From NCBI GenBank assembly GCA_010093685.1, contig MU006216.1, positions 2,474,487 through 2,538,486 of the forward strand: a stretch of 64,000 nt of DNA, written 5' to 3'. Each line of letters opens with the position of its first letter. Position 1 is the stretch's first letter. Below the pieces are notes generated by a model that saw only the letters and a list, made by a program, of their open reading frames with translations, searched no databases and was not told where the DNA came from. Shown here piece after piece: positions 20,870-32,931 of the stretch. The stretch is from Ophiobolus disseminans (taxonomy: Eukaryota > Ascomycota > Dothideomycetes > Pleosporales > Phaeosphaeriaceae). The position numbers and the translations under genes were made by a program.

Positions 20870-22121
20870 ACGCGCTACCGCTAAGCGAGACCTTGGCAGT
20901 TGCTGAGTCAACGACGGCAAGGTGAGTCCAAGCTCGGTGTGGCTCGAGCGGCGGTGAGGTGGGTCGTACCGTGGGTGAGAGTGGGGACTGTGGACCTGAG
21001 TGTCACGGGCTTAGGGCAACCGGGAAGCTTGCAAGAGGCGGCGGTACACGAGGAAAACGATTCCAGGCTGGTAATGTTGAACTAGCACTGTTCTGAATGC
21101 AAACGAGAATTATGTTCCTGCCGACTCATGCTCATTAGGAGCCCTCTGTTGATGAGCATACCTCGATATCTAAAGTAGTGCCCATTCTCACACTATGAAC
21201 CAATGACTCAGTTGCGAGGAATGCAAAAGAAGTGACACCAGCTGTTTGGAGAACGTGCCTGAATCCAACATTGTGGCCCGCGTGTTTTTGATGAAGAGTA
21301 CCTAGGTAGGTCCCCACTCACCTGTTGGGCAGACAAGCAAACATTCGAACACAACCTTGGAAGAGAACAAAGGGCGCTGTAAGTAACCTCTCGAGGCGCA
21401 CACGAGCCGTCGAATAACAAATCATAGAACAGGTGTCATATTTGAGGACCGGCGAATTAACTTTATAATCGGCCTGTTGCCTACAAAAGCACGCTGATAG
21501 CACTGAAGCGTAACAGCCTACAATATCGTGCGTGCAATCAAACAGTCTACGGTACCGCGAGGTTAGACAGCTCCAATGTATCACAAAGCAGCTGAATGCC
21601 ACGCAACTCCTAGGAAAGACGTGAAGATCTCGGATCATGCGAGTGGCAAAGCAATAACTCCAGGTATCTATTGCTCGGGTAGGTTAGCAACGCTGTCTAC
21701 ATGAACAGTGTGCTGGCCATTCACAAATACCTCCTATGCGCGCACACTTTACCGAGCAAGATGCGGATGCTACATTTGCTGTTACCGTTCTCTGCAACGA
21801 TTGACGTCGAATGGGCTTGAAGGATAGAAGAATGGGATGGCGTCCAATGTAATCGTAGGCTCAAAGCAATCGTAGGCTCAAAGCAAGGTATGCATTGACT
21901 AGATCTATGGCCATAGAGTAGTATCTTTCCGGCGAAGTGATCTTCTTCCTAGCAAGCTGCGATAAACCCGTTACCTGCAAGTAGCTCTTCCGTGTTGAAA
22001 TGTCAATTATCCCACCTTAGAACGACATGGGTATCTTCATTGCGCCGTTACCATTTCCCCCAAACGCCCACCCAACCACAATCCTTCCCTTCGACCCATC
22101 GAACGCAGTGTAAGATGCGTA
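20870..22121. other. intergenic, no supported gene
   Basis: About 1.25 kb between the U2 promoter and the 3' end of the SWIM-RING gene. Apart from a small perfect tandem duplication at 21851-21884, nothing is recognisable. Confidence 0.45.
21851..21884. repeat. perfect 17 bp tandem duplication
   Basis: AATCGTAGGCTCAAAGC occurs twice head to tail in intergenic DNA. Confidence 0.9.
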
Positions 22122-23135
22122 CTAATAGTCGTCGTCAAAATTTTCGAAGTCTCCTCGGCGTCTACCTCCAGTGCCAAGATGTTTCCGAACCCAGAACTGA
22201 TGGTACGTTGAGTAGTCCCTCTGGCCGCTTAAGCCCAATTGTCCTGCAACATTGATGTACCCATCTGCGTTTGTTTCCAAGCCCTTGGTGTCGATGTCGC
22301 CAAGCTTGCCATCGAAGCCGTCTTCTGCGGCCCAAGTAGCGCGACAGTACGGACAGGTCGGCTTTCCCCTGGTCATGGATATCCACTTCTGCATGCAGTC
22401 CTTATGCACGTTATTTCCGCAGCTGGCCTTGCAGTACACGATAGCGTCCTTGTCGGGATATAGATCGTCGTAGCATATGGGACACTCGCCGTCGATGGGT
22501 TTGCGGTTGCCATCCTGTTCGCCTTGGGCATCTGTGGGATCCGTCTCGACACCTGGAATGGGCGGTGCGTTTTTGAGAACTTCGCGCAGCTCGGTGCTGA
22601 GAAAAGCCAGTTGGTATGCCACTTCCTCACGAGCCTTCAGCACCCGGCTCATGACGTAGATGATGTGCTTGCACTGGTTGCCCTTCTTTGCGTGCGGACA
22701 GTCGCAGCTCGGCACCAGCCCGATCCTCTGTGTGTAGACATTGCCGGTCGAGCCGGCCATAACAACCTTTTCTTCTGGCAGCTCGTCGGTCCCGCATCGT
22801 TCGCGAGACAGCACTGTCAATCGTTGCGTCATTGCTCGTTCCTTGATCGCAAGGTAGCTCTGGGGTGGTGCCGCTCGATATCGCTTGAGGCGCTTCTCTT
22901 CGGTAGGTGCATCGCTGGTACGCTTGCTCTTGCCCTTGTTCTTCGTCGAGGCCGTCTGCGAGGTCTTCTTGGGTGACTCTGTAGTCAGATCAATGACCTC
23001 AGCTGCCTCCATCACTTTCTTTGCTTTCTTGGGCAGTGACTGATAGTCGAATTGCGCATCGTCGTCGTCATATTCGGCGTAGCTAGTTGTCTTGCGCTTG
23101 CGCGATGGCCGCGCGGACGTGTCCGTATTGTTCAT
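22122..23135 (-). CDS. SWIM and RING zinc-finger protein, probable E3 ubiquitin ligase
   Basis: A single exon of 337 residues starting at ATG 23135; the frame is open further upstream but that part has no suitable context. The N-terminal 110 residues are basic and disordered with a likely nuclear signal (SRKRKTT, then KKAKK) and a VIDLTTES motif like a SUMO-interacting motif. A SWIM finger follows at about residues 150-165 (CDCPHAKKGNQCKH; CxCx7CxH). A C-terminal RING runs from about 240 to 290 (CPICYDDL ... CKASCGNNVHKDC ... CPYC). SWIM plus RING occurs in ZSWIM2- and MEKK1-type ubiquitin ligases, so an E3 role is inferred from the RING. Substrate unknown. The C terminus is acidic. Confidence 0.85.
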   Translation of the reverse strand: MNNTDTSARPSRKRKTTSYAEYDDDDAQFDYQSLPKKAKKVMEAAEVIDLTTESPKKTSQTASTKNKGKSKRTSDAPTEEKRLKRYRAAPPQSYLAIKERAMTQRLTVLSRERCGTDELPEEKVVMAGSTGNVYTQRIGLVPSCDCPHAKKGNQCKHIIYVMSRVLKAREEVAYQLAFLSTELREVLKNAPPIPGVETDPTDAQGEQDGNRKPIDGECPICYDDLYPDKDAIVYCKASCGNNVHKDCMQKWISMTRGKPTCPYCRATWAAEDGFDGKLGDIDTKGLETNADGYINVAGQLGLSGQRDYSTYHQFWVRKHLGTGGRRRGDFENFDDDY

Positions 23136-23778
23136 TGCGTGCCGGTTCCAAGATGCACGAATGCTACTCTTGTACGCTTGAATTGTGGAGTCAGGATCCG
23201 TGAATCGGTTGTCGAGGGGTGGTGGGGAAGTGGAGGTAGTGGCGATAGCGATAAAGAGCAGGGCCCGAATCGCGCCTTCTCCACGAGAACACGTGATGAT
23301 GTCATCCCTCCCATTTAACTGTTGCCAGCATCGCCAGTCCAAATTTGCGTATATGACTTTCGCAACGCAACACAATACTGTCCGTGCTTCGCCTCTACGT
23401 GTCTACAGCATGCCTAGTTCAGAGTTTGGACCATGGACATTGACAGAAATTACATTACACTAAACATCATCGCATGCTAAGTGAACCCCAATAGCCACAA
23501 GCTGTGAACGTTCTGCGGCAGAGAGAAGAAGAGAAGTCCCTTTTAAAGTTTTATGGCAACCTTATGAGGTGTCTTTTAGGGAAAGCCAGCCTAAGGAACT
23601 TTGAGTCTGCTGGCAATTTATCCCTCGCGCGTCTGCCACAATGTTGCTCTGTGCATAATCGTACGCTGCCTAGGGGACTCCTTCCATGTGAGCCTTCGAT
23701 TTCACGCTCATTCTATGATGCTTATCATCAACCCATTGCGTCGTGTCTTGTAAGTTCCTCATACTCCTCAACTCACAA
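23136..23778. other. intergenic between two minus-strand genes
   Basis: About 640 bp with the SWIM-RING promoter and the transporter 3' region. No gene seen. Confidence 0.5.
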
Positions 23779-25491
23779 TCATTCTTCGGCGACCCAGCTC
23801 TTCGGTGCCCAGTTGTTGCCGCAGGAAAAGACTTTCCCAGCACTCCCGCGCTCGAGCTCCCAGCCGGACGACCACATGCCCAGAGAGAACTATATCGAAG
23901 TCAGCTCTTAGCTTATAGCGTTTCTGGCGGGAGATCGTGCTACTTACTATGGTCACACCCAAAAGGCAGATGAAGCAGTTGAGTATTGTCATAGCGGTTC
24001 TACGCCGGGTGGGAAACCATTCGCCTCTGTGCTGGTATAGCCACAAGCAAGGTGGAAGGGCATCTACAAAGTGTTAATGGTTACGTTCCAGCGAGAAGAT
24101 TGAGACAGTGCTTACAGCTGAACCAACTACCAAAAAGAGCGCCAATGAGGCCCAGGAAAATGTTGAAGTGCGGAATAGCTTCCGCCAGAATCCAGCTCAT
24201 AGTCCAGGCCACTGCACAGATCGCGTACCAGCTACCTAGGCTTTTGAAGTTGGTTTGGTGCACGACGTTGGTACCGGCCCACATCCTAATGTAGATATAT
24301 TTGCAGGCAACCGAGCCATTTACAACGCCAGCTACGATGATGGTAGGAAGGGCAATGCCGAATGCTATTTTGGTGACGAGAGGGCTTGCAGAGCCGAGGG
24401 CTGGACTGGCAACGAGGGGACCGGCGTAGTAGTAGATGACCACAGAGATAAGCATGTAGAAAGTAACCGCAATGCTTTGTTCGAGGAACAGGGCCTTTTT
24501 GAAGTCGCGTGGATCCTTGAGCTCGGCTTGGAACGAGAAGAAAGCTACGTGGCCGGCTGGTAATTGTTAGCTTCGTTATTGATCTTTGAGCGATGTGACT
24601 CACTGTATGCCAGGATGATGTTAAGCACAGGTCCTAGCCCCTTCACAAGCGGTACATTTGGGCGGACGGCAAGAATATCTCCCATGTTTGGCTTCTGGAT
24701 CCCGATCGCGATCATTGCCACCAGCACAGACACGATAATAGAAACGCAAGCTGTTATGGTTAGTTTACCAGCATCCCTCCAGGTGTATATCGAACTCACA
24801 GAAGATCGACAGATAGCTAACGTTCTTAAACGTCCTTGGTAGCCCCAACATAAAACAAAGACACAATCCTATAATGCACCAGACCACCGTGCACATGGCG
24901 TGACCTGTGATTGCATTCATGGCAATCGAGAAGCTCAATATATGTGCGCCCATGATGAAGACCAGAATAAGGACTTGCCCTACAGCCATGACCTCCCTTC
25001 CAAACGGGCCAGCGATCAGCATGCCACAGTCGGCGAAGGACTGCACAGAGGGGTGGGCGAGCTTGAATTCACCGATCATCCAGCCGGTGTATGTGGCGAT
25101 GAGCCCGAGGAAGAAGATGCAGAGCAGACCTGGAACAAGACCAAGGATAGCCAGGGCTTGGGGAAGAGCGAGAACGCCGAGAGAAACGTTTTCAGCGAGC
25201 ATGAGAACACTTGTGTGCCACCTGTGGGAGTCAGCTCTGGCGAGAGAATTGTGGTAGGGAGCGTATTTACCACTTGCATGTCTTGTAGTGGATTTCGGCA
25301 TTGTCTTCATTGCCGAAGACGTCGTTCTCGATCGCTGGCGCCACCTGACCTTCAGGGTCCGTAGTATTTGTGTCCTGATTAACAAGTCCGCGGTCTTCTG
25401 CCTTAAGAGTCTTCTCCACTATTGGGGGTGCCTCTTCACTTGTTGCTGACGAAGGCGAAGTGCTTCTTTCCCTGGAAACTACAGTAGCCAT
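23779..25491 (-). CDS. AAAP-family amino-acid transporter
   Basis: Six exons: 25491-25271, 25221-24800, 24750-24604, 24556-24116, 24063-23948 and 23889-23779. The five introns are 47-58 nt with GTRAGT/GTAAAT donors. Frames join to 485 residues. The first 75 residues are cytosolic and polar. About eleven hydrophobic segments follow, starting with VSLGVLALPQALAILG, the typical first helix of the amino acid/auxin permease family related to Neurospora Mtr. Other landmarks are TGWMIGEFKL, FFSFQAELKDPRDF and the final GKVFSC region. The protein should import neutral amino acids at the plasma membrane, but specificity cannot be read from sequence. The last short exon is the least certain; it ends cleanly at TGA 23781-23779. 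Confidence 0.87.
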
Positions 25492-26669
25492 AACTACAAA
25501 TTATCGACAAGATTTACTGTATTAGTACCGATTCAAGGAGTGACGGAGATGAAGAGGGAAGGATTCCGAAGCGGGCATTGGAGACTTATACGAGTTCGAC
25601 GCTAGGTTGAGCGACAAGATAAGGAGTACCTCAATTATGGCTTGTGATCTGGATAGAGCAATATGTTTGCGGGGTCGGCACCGACTATTAAGGCTTTATC
25701 TCTTCAGGAACATTGCAACTGTGGCATTTCGAAGATGGACAAATCAGTGTGCGTTTGATCCATTTCGAACCGTGGTTCGGCTCGAGTGGAAGTACGGACC
25801 CCAGTAGGTAGGCTGCAGATAACGGACAATGCGGGGAATAAGATGAGGCTTATGTATAATGGTCAGCAAATAGCCCAGCGTGAGGACAATTCAATACTGA
25901 AGTTAGTCAGTCATAAACCCCGGGGCCTGCATGTGGACCCTAAGGACAGTAAAAGATGGGAGAATGGCGGGGTCCTGGTGGCTCTGAAGGCACGCAAGAA
26001 AGGCTATCGACATTATTGATTAAATCCCTACTCGAAAGAATACCTAAAATGTTAGCACAAGATGGTGAAGGTGATGTTCATAGTGTCGAGGCCATGGACT
26101 GCAGCTTGGTGTCGGCACATGCACGGCCCAGCTGTGGAGACGCGGGACGGAACGCTACGACTCGTTCGGATGGGCTAAGCGAGCGGAAGCGCGTCGCAGC
26201 CATCGGGGCGGACCTACACCTCAACCTCAACACCCAATCAAAGCATCGCAGCCACCCCGGGGGCAAGCGGATTCACGCATGTCTCGAAACAAGAGCTGCT
26301 CATGTAATCTGCCTAATATCGATATGGACGAGCCTGCCAAGGAGGAGGTTGGTGAAGGCCCTCGAACCTTCTACGTTTACTGGAGGACTTCTGACTGATA
26401 CCGCGCCGTCGCACTTGTCTTCTTAGCTTTATTGACATCTAGCCCATCCACGACTGTCCACTGTATTCGTTTTGATCAATATCGTGCAGGTTGTACCACA
26501 GCTTGCTAGTGAGCAGAATACGGTCAGGTAAGCGCCGTCCGACATCGACCTCCACGGCGTCGCGCAACTCCATCTACATGCCAACATCCCAATTCTGCAT
26601 TATACCACGTCTATATACCTTCGCGACACTAACGCGACTGCGCTTCAGCTTCGCGACCACATTTACAAC
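25492..26669. other. intergenic, divergent promoters of transporter and peroxiredoxin
   Basis: About 1.2 kb between divergently transcribed genes. Open frames are short and unconvincing. A pyrimidine-rich stretch precedes the peroxiredoxin ATG. Confidence 0.5.
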
Positions 26670-27477
26670 ATGCCTGCCGAGCTCCGCAAGCGCAAGGAGG
26701 CTCCTCCTGCGCCAGTGCGCCCGGCGAAGAAGAACGCCCCTGCCAAGGGCAAAAAGGCCGAGAGCGAGAAGACTGTCGTCGAGAAGGTGCAAGACACCGT
26801 GGCCGAGACAGTCGAAGCTGTCAAAGAGGCCGTTGCCAGCAAGACCAACGGTGAAGCGTCCAAGCCTGCTGCGAAGACTGGCGGCGCCGCAACGCCTGGC
26901 GACACAATTAACCTCACTACCTTTGGCGGTGAGGTCGAGACACATGACGGCAGCAAGACGACCCTGGCGAAGCTCGTGCAGGAGAGCAAGGGCGGCGTTG
27001 TGTTGTTTACCTACCCCAAAGCCTCGACCCCTGGATGTATGTTCACCTGTGTCACCCCATTTTCCATGACTGACAACGCGCGATCTAGGCACTAAACAGG
27101 TCTGCCTCTTCCGCGACTCCTATGAGCCCCTTACCGCCACCGGCTACAGCATCTACGGCCTCTCCAACGACAGTCCCAAGGCAAACACGACCTTCAAGAC
27201 GAAGCAGAAGCTCCCTTACACACTGCTGTGCGACCCCGCGCAAACACTCATTTCGGCCATCGGGCTGAAGAAGGCGCCCAAGGGAACAACGCGCGGCGTC
27301 TTTGTCGTTGACAAGGCGGGCAAGGTACTTGCTGCTGAGTCCGGTGGTCCTGCTGAGACTGTCGAGGTCGTCAGGAAGCTTGTCGATGGAAACACTGCAG
27401 GCGAGTCCAAGGAGGATGTCGAGGCTGCGAACACGGCGGACGAGGTCGCTGACACTGCGGCAAAGGTTGATGCTTAA
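26670..27477 (+). CDS. PrxQ/Dot5-type thioredoxin peroxidase
   Basis: Exons 26670-27036 and 27089-27477 with a 52 nt intron give 251 residues. The first 75 residues are Lys/Ala/Pro-rich (RKRKEAPPAP, KKNAPAKGKK), suggesting nuclear targeting as in yeast Dot5. The AhpC/TSA domain starts near residue 75 (PGDTINLTTFGG). The active-site loop is TPGCTKQVC: Cys123 is peroxidatic and Cys128 would resolve it, the C-x4-C arrangement of atypical two-Cys PrxQ/BCP enzymes. The enzyme reduces hydroperoxides with thioredoxin. The intron splits the codon of the peroxidatic Cys (T|GC). A C-terminal acidic Ala-rich tail follows the domain. Localisation is inferred, not shown. Confidence 0.9.
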
Positions 27478-27873
27478 TCGCCTTGATATGAGACGGAATC
27501 GAACCTCCACTGTCATGTACATGGTCTCCTAGTAAGGCGTTCCTCAACGCCACCATATCCTAGCAATGAAAAGCACAAGTTCCAGCCTATGTTTATTTCG
27601 CTTGCATGCCCTTTGCAACGTACTCATTCGGAAGCCACCAGTTAGTCTCGTCGAACAAAATAACGAGATGACTTTAGCACGCATCACGAGAGCGTGCGAA
27701 CAAACTCTACCCCCTCATGGTGGTGATAGGTACCAGGACATGGCTTTTAAACGTCACCACGATTGAATACATCATACGAAACGAGACAGCAGCATCAAAG
27801 ACCATAATTCATAAACATCCGCTAACGATCCATTCCAGCAACACCTCCATTGAACCCAACCCTCTCACGCCGC
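27478..27873. other. intergenic between convergent genes
   Basis: About 400 bp between two convergent stops. A GGTTCGATTCC-like string on the minus strand near 27490 lacks a matching tRNA arm, so no tRNA is called. Confidence 0.5.
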
Positions 27874-28910
27874 CTAAAGCGGCTTATGCAACGGCGCCCC
27901 AATAACATCTTTCTCAACACCCTGCAAGGTCTGGATCACCCTCGCCGCCACATTCGTGCACGTATTCCCCAAAGCCGCCGAGGTGCGCAAACACGTGCCG
28001 GGGCCACCCCCAGAGCAGCACGTCGTCGTTACGCAGCGGAACCCAACGCCACACGCAGCGGAGCTGGAACACGGCGTGCCGCAACCAAGTCCCGTTTCGT
28101 TGATACAGACGTTGTTGCCCTCGACTGTGCGCTCGCAGATGCATGCGGCGACGTTGCCGCCGCCGCATCGACTAATGGTTGAGCAGGTAGATGGAGTGGT
28201 GCAGGTGGGTGCGATGTCGATGGGGACTGGGGCGGCGGTTACGACGGTTAGTACAGTGGTTGTGGATGTTGTTGTGGTGGTGATGATGTTTGCGACTATG
28301 GTGGCGGTTGTTGCTGTGGCGGTTGAGGTGAGGGTGGCTGTCTTTGTCGACTGAGGTATGAGTTAGTTTTCTGTCGCAGTGCAAATGAAATAAGTGTCTT
28401 ACGGTGACGGTGGGTGTGGAAATGATGCAGGAGCACGCAGTGGCGACTATGTTTGCGGCGAGGATCTTCAGGGCATCGAGCTCTGGACAGGCGGGCGATG
28501 GTGAAGCCTTGACGACTTTGGCTAAGGTTGTCGCAGCAGCGCGCTTGGCTGGACCAACTGGAGCAGGCACTGTGGTTTGGACGTAGATCGTTTCATATTT
28601 GGTAACGGTGGATGTGCTATCTGTCGTTGCAGTTCTGTTTCGGTCAGCAGCTTACCCCTTGAGGAGAGAAGTTGGAGGCGATGCTTGAAGCAACTTACAT
28701 GGTAAGCGTAGAAGTGGTGGTAGTCGTTGTCGCCGTGCTGACAACTGATGTCTGAGTCTGCGGTGGGAACTTCGACAGACAGAAGCTGGAAACAGGTTTG
28801 ATAGTTGAGTAAGCAGCAAACTTGCTGTAGATAAAGTTGGAGCAAGCTGGATTTTTGGCCGCTAGAACGTTCTGACAGGCAGCCAGAAAGAGGAGTACGA
28901 AACGAGCCAT
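27874..28910 (-). CDS. secreted Thr-rich protein with C-terminal Cys-rich domain
   Basis: Three exons, 28910-28699, 28634-28403 and 28350-27874, give 306 residues. The start at 28910 begins a signal peptide (MARFVLLFLAACQNVLA); an ATG seven codons upstream would spoil it. A Cys-containing segment (ACSNFIYSKF) is followed by Thr/Ser stretches (TATTTTTTSTLT), a second small region with CPELDALKILAAN and ACSC, and another Thr-rich linker. The C-terminal about 100 residues have some 18 cysteines (CGGGNVAACICE, CGTPCSSSAACGVGFRC, TTCCSGG), a tightly disulfide-bonded pattern. Such proteins are cell-wall or secreted; an effector-like role is possible but not supported further. No GPI signal at the C terminus. 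Confidence 0.78.
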
Positions 28911-29992
28911 TGTAATATGTGATGAAGACAACTGTAGAGTGTAGAATTTTTATATGCCTTACTTACAATGTATGGGTGAACTCAACCCTTACATATTCCA
29001 CCATGGCTGTACAGTTCTACAGCTGAGACCCCATCATGAGGTATGCCGTCTATGACCTACCCTTCAGCCAGCCTATGGCCACGGGCTGAATGGTTGTATG
29101 AGCTGGAACTGTCCACGGGTCGGCTCCAAAATCTATTTAGAGTCAGTTGCAAATCATCATGGCCTCAACGGGTACTGGATCCTGGGATGAATCAAGACAG
29201 GACAACGGGTACGCTGTCCCGAGCTAAGCGAAGCATAATTGAGTGGGCCCAAGCCATTGTCACCTCCATGTTGCTCTAGATTTCAAGAGAATGCCAAGGT
29301 TGCAGGTGGCCTAAACGGCAAAAACGCCTTTCAACAGACACAAGTTTCCTCAATGTAAAGTACGCCCTCGCCAAACCTGAGCCAGACTAGCCTCGCAGCC
29401 CCAGTATCAGCCAATGTTACCACTTAGATCCATAATCTTGCCGTCTCTGTCCACCTTCAGCCTCAGTTTCTGACGTGTCTTACTCGGCCGTACACTGGCC
29501 GCTCGGCTAACCTGGCTAGTCTCACGAGGATTGACGGTATTGAAAGTTGGGATGCCTTTCAGAAACTCATTCACAATTGACTCGTTCTACGATTCGCCGG
29601 GCCGTTGGTTAATTAGGATGTCCAACCTATACCTAGGTACGTAGATGTGCCAAAAGAAAGCCGAATTGCAAGAACCTATCAGATCAATCGCAACCTTTAG
29701 CGAGGTGCGGTGAGCTGCTTAGCTGTGCGGTGCATGTATTACTGTCAATTTAGACCGCATATCCCAAATAGGACAATGCTCAGCCGTAGTTGTAAAGTTT
29801 GGGCTGGAGGTCCAGCTACCATCAGTCAAGCCTCATCTTGCACTCAAGACATCAGAGCCATGTCGATCTTGATCTTTTCTCAGCGTTCATTGATCGCGCG
29901 TATCACGTCAACACCTCTTTTGTGGCTCTATTCTACCCTGACTGCCTAGATCTTAATCCCCGCATCTCAACAAACGCAAACTCTCTTTCTCT
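28911..29992. other. intergenic, no supported gene
   Basis: About 1.1 kb between two minus-strand genes. Short frames only, none with a domain. Confidence 0.45.
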
Positions 29993-31505
29993 CTACTCAA
30001 GGTGGAGTTCGCCTTCGCGGTCTGCATACGGATAGTACTTTTGTGTCTCTGTCCAAAGTGTCTCTTCATCCATTTGGCTTGCATCCAAGCCCGCGATAAT
30101 GTCCCTGTCACGTGTCAGTACGCTTGCAAAAGATCTTGATGTGTAACTCACTTGTCCTCAGCCAATACCTCGAATCCAGGCACACAGTCGATAAGCGCAT
30201 ATATGGCGTAGCTGCCAATGAAGGACCAGAAAAAACCGACAGATGCTTCGATTATTTGAATCCCCAGCTGGCGTACATTCCCGTCGAAGAAGACACCTCC
30301 TACGATCTCCGTCACGCCATCGTATCCAGCGACTTCCTTCCGCGCAAAGCAGCCTGTCGCAATGGTTGCCAGGATACCACCAAGGCAGTGTGTCGCGAAC
30401 GTGTCGCCGTGGTCGACCCAACGCCAGCGCCTTGCGAATTCGCTGAACTTGATTCGGAGCGTTTGACGACAAAACAGTGCGCCAAGAACTCCGAAGAAAA
30501 AGGCCGTAGGCATATCAATGAAGCCAGCTGAAGGCGTGATCATGATGAGCCCAGAGATGGCCCCCATGAAACACGAGTCAAGACTCCAGCGTCCCACCTC
30601 AACGTAGGTGTAGATCATCCAGGTAAGTGCTCCACTGGCAGCGCAGAGGTTCGTGACACAGAGCGCCATTACAGACTTGAAGTTGAACGCCAGCGTCGTT
30701 CCAGCGTCGAAAGCAAGCCAAGAGCCCCAGATACTAATCATTGCCAAAAGTTGGCATAACGAGTTCACTGGTCGGTGGACGACAAGATGTGATGGCGTGC
30801 GGGTTGACGACTTGCGTGATCGGAACAAAGGATATGACAAGTAGACAGACATCGCGGTTGCGGAAGCTCCAGAGTTGATGTGAACTGGTGTGCCTCCTGC
30901 GAAATCGACCACGCCGAGATCCATCAGGAACCCACCACCCCAGACCATGTGGGCTAGAGGGTTATAGACGAATGTTGACCAAAGCTACGTCGGTCAGAGA
31001 GACTCGTTGTCATTTTAGAACATGATGTACTTACGAAGATGAATGGAATCAGTGGAAGTATCCGGCCTCGTTCACAAGCGCCTCCCACCGCGATGGCGCA
31101 GACGGTAGCCTGAAACACTAATTGGAAGAAACTGAAGAGGATTGCTGGAATCGTGCCCACAGGCTCTGCTAGCACATCTCTATGGAAAGCATACTTGAAG
31201 TCACCGAATACGGCGCCTCCTTCTCCGTAAGTTAGAGTGTATCCAATCAGGAACCATTGAATGGTGCAGACAATAACAGCTAGGATGGCTGGCATGACGG
31301 CTGCGAGAGAATTGGATCGTGTCGTATAACCAGAGTAAGCGATGCCTACCGCAGGTATGATGCCCCAGCCTCGAAATTATCAGGTCATACCTCTCATGTA
31401 TTGGGATGTTGCTCACGTACAGAAGACACAGCAGACAAGTACGAAGAGTGTATCTGTGCGATCACACGCCTCCCAGGCTTTCAGAACATCCGTAGGAAGA
31501 GCCAT
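29993..31505 (-). CDS. divergent Amt/Mep/Rh-family ammonium transporter
   Basis: Four exons, 31505-31421, 31369-31035, 30984-30152 and 30104-29993, with introns of 47-51 nt, give 454 residues. Eleven membrane segments are expected. The two pore histidines of the family are present: His175 (FAGGTPVHINSG) and His339 (DTFATHCLGG). Other family landmarks are GIIPAVGIAYSGY in helix 1, FQLVFQATVCAIAVG in helix 3 and NPLAHMVWGGGFL. The usual G(W/F)xGFNxGS block reads WGSWLAFDAGT, with Asp233 where most members have Asn, and it is preceded by a basic insert (SRKSSTRTPS). The N terminus is short, only about 18 residues before helix 1. Ammonium uptake at the plasma membrane is inferred. It may belong to a minor fungal Mep clade. 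Confidence 0.87.
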
Positions 31506-32085
31506 ACTGGCAATGCTCTGCGCGCTGCGTTCAGAATAGTCGAGTATCTGGTAAGCACGGGATTGGGTTTCCAGGTGGTAAAGAAGAAGTCAGACGAAGG
31601 AACTGGGATGTAAGAACCATGTCGCGCAGGTACGAGCAAGCCTTCTCGGCTGAACGCGTCCTCCAACCGGGACTCCGCTCGTGCCCAAGCCGGAGGCGCT
31701 CGATATGCATCACATCTGCTGAAGTTGGCATGGACTGGCCGAATGTAGGATGATGAAACGGGAGTTAGTGGCGTAGATAAGATAAGGAGGCATCTCCAAG
31801 CGCAATGACAGGTCGGCAGCCGGGTCTTAGAAAAGAGTGCGTTAGCCGACGTAATGCACATCAGTAGCATCGATGCACTGTCGACAGCTATATTTGTTTT
31901 GTTGATGCGACTGATGAAACTCCCATACTGCATGTTTCAATCTGCTGCCCAGGTGTGACAACACTTCGAGAGACTCGGCTATACTTACCCCACCAAACTA
32001 CATTAGCCACATCGAGCCACGATGAATCTGGAAATCGACATGCGGTACCTTCGCAGCCTCAATCACCACAAAGTTGATCTTCGCC
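31506..32085. other. divergent promoter region, Mep and Efm6-like genes
   Basis: About 580 bp between divergent start codons. A minus-strand open frame extends over part of it but lacks a family match and includes no clear exon. No other signal seen. Confidence 0.5.
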
Positions 32086-32931
32086 ATGTCTGACAACGAA
32101 GAGAACGACGTGTTTGGCCTGAGTCAAGAGCTTGTCCCACCGGCACCGATCAAGGCGGCTGGCGCATCGGAGATCGATTTCGAAGGCCTGCTCTCGCCGC
32201 CACTCAAGCTGCACGAGGATTTGAAGAATGGGTGCGGCGGACAGCTATGGCCAGCAGGCATGGTCCTGTCGAAATATATGCTGAGGAAGCACCAAAGCGA
32301 TCTCTCGGGGAAAAGCATGTAGGCATGCGAATTGGATAACCGATGTCGAGTCGACACTAAGACAGTGTAGTATTGAACTAGGAGCAGGAGGTGGACTTGT
32401 TGGGTGAGCAGTTTCTTTAGTCACCTCCCCCTCTTCTATCCTATCGATAACATCTTCCAGGCTAGCAGTAGCACTAGGCTGCAATACCAACACCATGCTA
32501 CACATCACTGATCAGGAGCCGATGTTCGACCTCATGAAGCGGAATATTGCTCTCAACAATCTTGACTCGCGAGTCGCTGCGTCAATATACGACTGGGGAG
32601 AAGCAACGCCTTCGCAGTTGCCAGTGCACCCAGACATTATTCTCGCCGCCGATTGCGTGTACTTCGAGCCCGCCTTTCCTCTCCTGCAACAGACGCTAAA
32701 AGATCTTATCGGCGATGACACGATTTGCTACTTTTGCTTCAAAAAGAGGAGGAGAGCGGACTTGCAGTTCATGAAGGTCGCCAGGAAGATGTTTGACGTT
32801 GAAGAGGTGGACGATAATCCAGATAAGGCAATATACTCGAGGGAGAGTTTGTTCTTGTGAGTCATGCCTGAATATGTATGACACAGCTTTTGATTACTTG
32901 CAGATACTGTATGAGGAGAAAGAGGGGTTGA
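32086..32931 (+). CDS. Efm6/METTL21-type protein-lysine methyltransferase
   Basis: Four exons, 32086-32318, 32371-32403 (only 33 nt), 32461-32856 and 32904-32931, give 229 residues from ATG 32086 (MSDNEEND). The AdoMet-binding motif I (IELGAGGGLVGLAVALG) is built across exons 1 to 3, which confirms the splices. The W of GGQLWPAG and the later ILAADCVYFEPAF block are typical of family 16 lysine methyltransferases. Yeast Efm6 modifies translation elongation factor eEF1A; the same target here is inference. The last intron has its donor at TT|GTGAGT, so retaining it gives an immediate stop and loses only the last eight or so residues (YCMRRKRG). Confidence 0.85.

Noticed and set aside
27485..27505. 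tRNA-like T-loop string (minus strand) near the peroxiredoxin stop
   Set aside because: The flanking bases do not form a T stem and no acceptor, D or anticodon arm is found at the right distance.
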